DNA from: Pseudomonas sp. CFBP13508
GTDB taxonomy: Bacteria > Pseudomonadota > Gammaproteobacteria > Pseudomonadales > Pseudomonadaceae
Direction: 5' to 3'
Length of the DNA stretch: 64,000 bases
Assembly: GCF_005233515.1 (NCBI RefSeq)
Contig: NZ_QFZZ01000013.1
Location: forward strand, 28,145 to 92,144
The notes below the pieces were generated by a model. The model saw only the letters and a list, made by a program, of their open reading frames with translations. It was not told where the DNA came from and did not search any database. Shown piece after piece: positions 63,787 to 64,000 of this stretch. The position numbers were made by a program, and so were the translations under genes. The stretch's first letter is position 1; each line of letters starts with the position of its first letter.

Positions 63787-63960
63787 TCGCCCCACTTCCG
63801 GCGCAGTCGAAACGGAAAACTCCTTGAGATTCAAAGAGTTACACGGTTTTCGACAGCGGTTTGCTTCAGATCATCGAAGCCTGGAAGGAGTTGAAAGAGC
63901 AGTGATGTGAGCTTTTTTAACGGTTCGATCTTCTCGGTCGAAAGCGGAGAAAAAGAGGTG

Positions 63961-63988
63961 TTGACAGCAGCGATTAACGCTGTAGAAT
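63961..63988 (+). promoter_or_regulatory. sigma-70 promoter 2, probable rrn P2
   Basis: TTGACA (63961-63966), 16 bases, TAGAAT (63983-63988), followed by TCGCCTCC. Spacing and discriminator closely resemble promoter 1, indicating tandem rRNA-type promoters. Confidence 0.75.
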
Positions 63989-64000
63989 TCGCCTCCCGCT

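Larger units (their letters stand above)
63631..64000. other. right-end region with tandem strong promoters
   Basis: No protein gene is seen. The region starts with an A/T-rich stretch containing AAGCTT repeats (63719-63740), which could act as an UP element. It holds two related promoters 202 bases apart, with a structured leader between them. This layout resembles the upstream part of a Pseudomonas rRNA operon, whose 16S gene would lie beyond the window. Confidence 0.55.

Overview
The window is a chromosomal segment of a Pseudomonas, most likely a member of the P. fluorescens group. This rests on three observations: the GC-rich coding style, eight pairs of the REP element with core GGGAGCGAGCCTGCTCGCG between genes, and pyoverdine siderophore genes arranged as in fluorescent pseudomonads. 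Gene names were assigned by reading protein motifs and recalling gene order in P. aeruginosa; no database search was run.

Layout. 0-4.1 kb: a partial gene, a pseudouridine synthase, a small lipoprotein and the molybdenum-cofactor genes mobA, moaB and moeA. 4.5-7.0 kb: a YegS-type lipid kinase and a NarL-type two-component pair. 7.4-9.3 kb: a CheA-P1-like protein that has lost its phospho-histidine, and cheV behind a FliA-type promoter. 9.5-11.3 kb: a MOSC protein, ppnP and a DEDDh exonuclease. 11.3-20.5 kb: an acyclic-terpene (citronellol/geranyl) catabolic cluster atuABCDEF with divergent atuR and a pair of mirror-image operators between them. 20.6-21.4 kb: an orphan periplasmic binding protein.

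21.4-36.6 kb: pyoverdine locus 1, with pvdY, the ECF sigma factor pvdS behind a Fur box, and the 4332-residue synthetase pvdL that starts the chromophore peptide. 36.7-38.8 kb: an alpha/beta hydrolase and an unknown protein with a ParB-like motif. 38.8-45.2 kb: a dsbG-tlpA-dsbD operon and a divergent two-component system corresponding to P. aeruginosa DsbRS. Two AT-richer genes sit between them, one of which encodes a four-blade hemopexin-like protein. 45.4-54.2 kb: pyoverdine locus 2, with pvdH and mbtH and the convergent operon fpvGHJKCDEF, which in P. aeruginosa releases iron from pyoverdine in the periplasm. PvdS-type boxes (TAAAT or TAATT, 16 bases, CGT) precede pvdY, pvdL and pvdH.

54.4-56.3 kb: a VOC protein, soxR, a SoxR box and a divergent ABM monooxygenase, then a small lipoprotein. 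56.3-63.6 kb: a LysE exporter, a cysteine desulfurase, an Xaa-Pro aminopeptidase, a DsbA-like isomerase, an SDR/TetR divergent pair, a lipoprotein and an RhtA-like exporter. The right end (63.7-64.0 kb) carries two related sigma-70 promoters that look like the start of an rRNA operon.

The pyoverdine genes act together. PvdS (itself Fur-controlled) drives pvdY, pvdL and pvdH. PvdH makes diaminobutyrate, which the third module of PvdL uses; MbtH assists adenylation; and the Fpv proteins recover the iron. The other synthetases and the outer-membrane receptor are not in the window. The most unusual observations are the hemopexin-like pair inserted at the dsb locus, a REP pair translated inside fpvD, and the degenerate HPt protein beside cheV.
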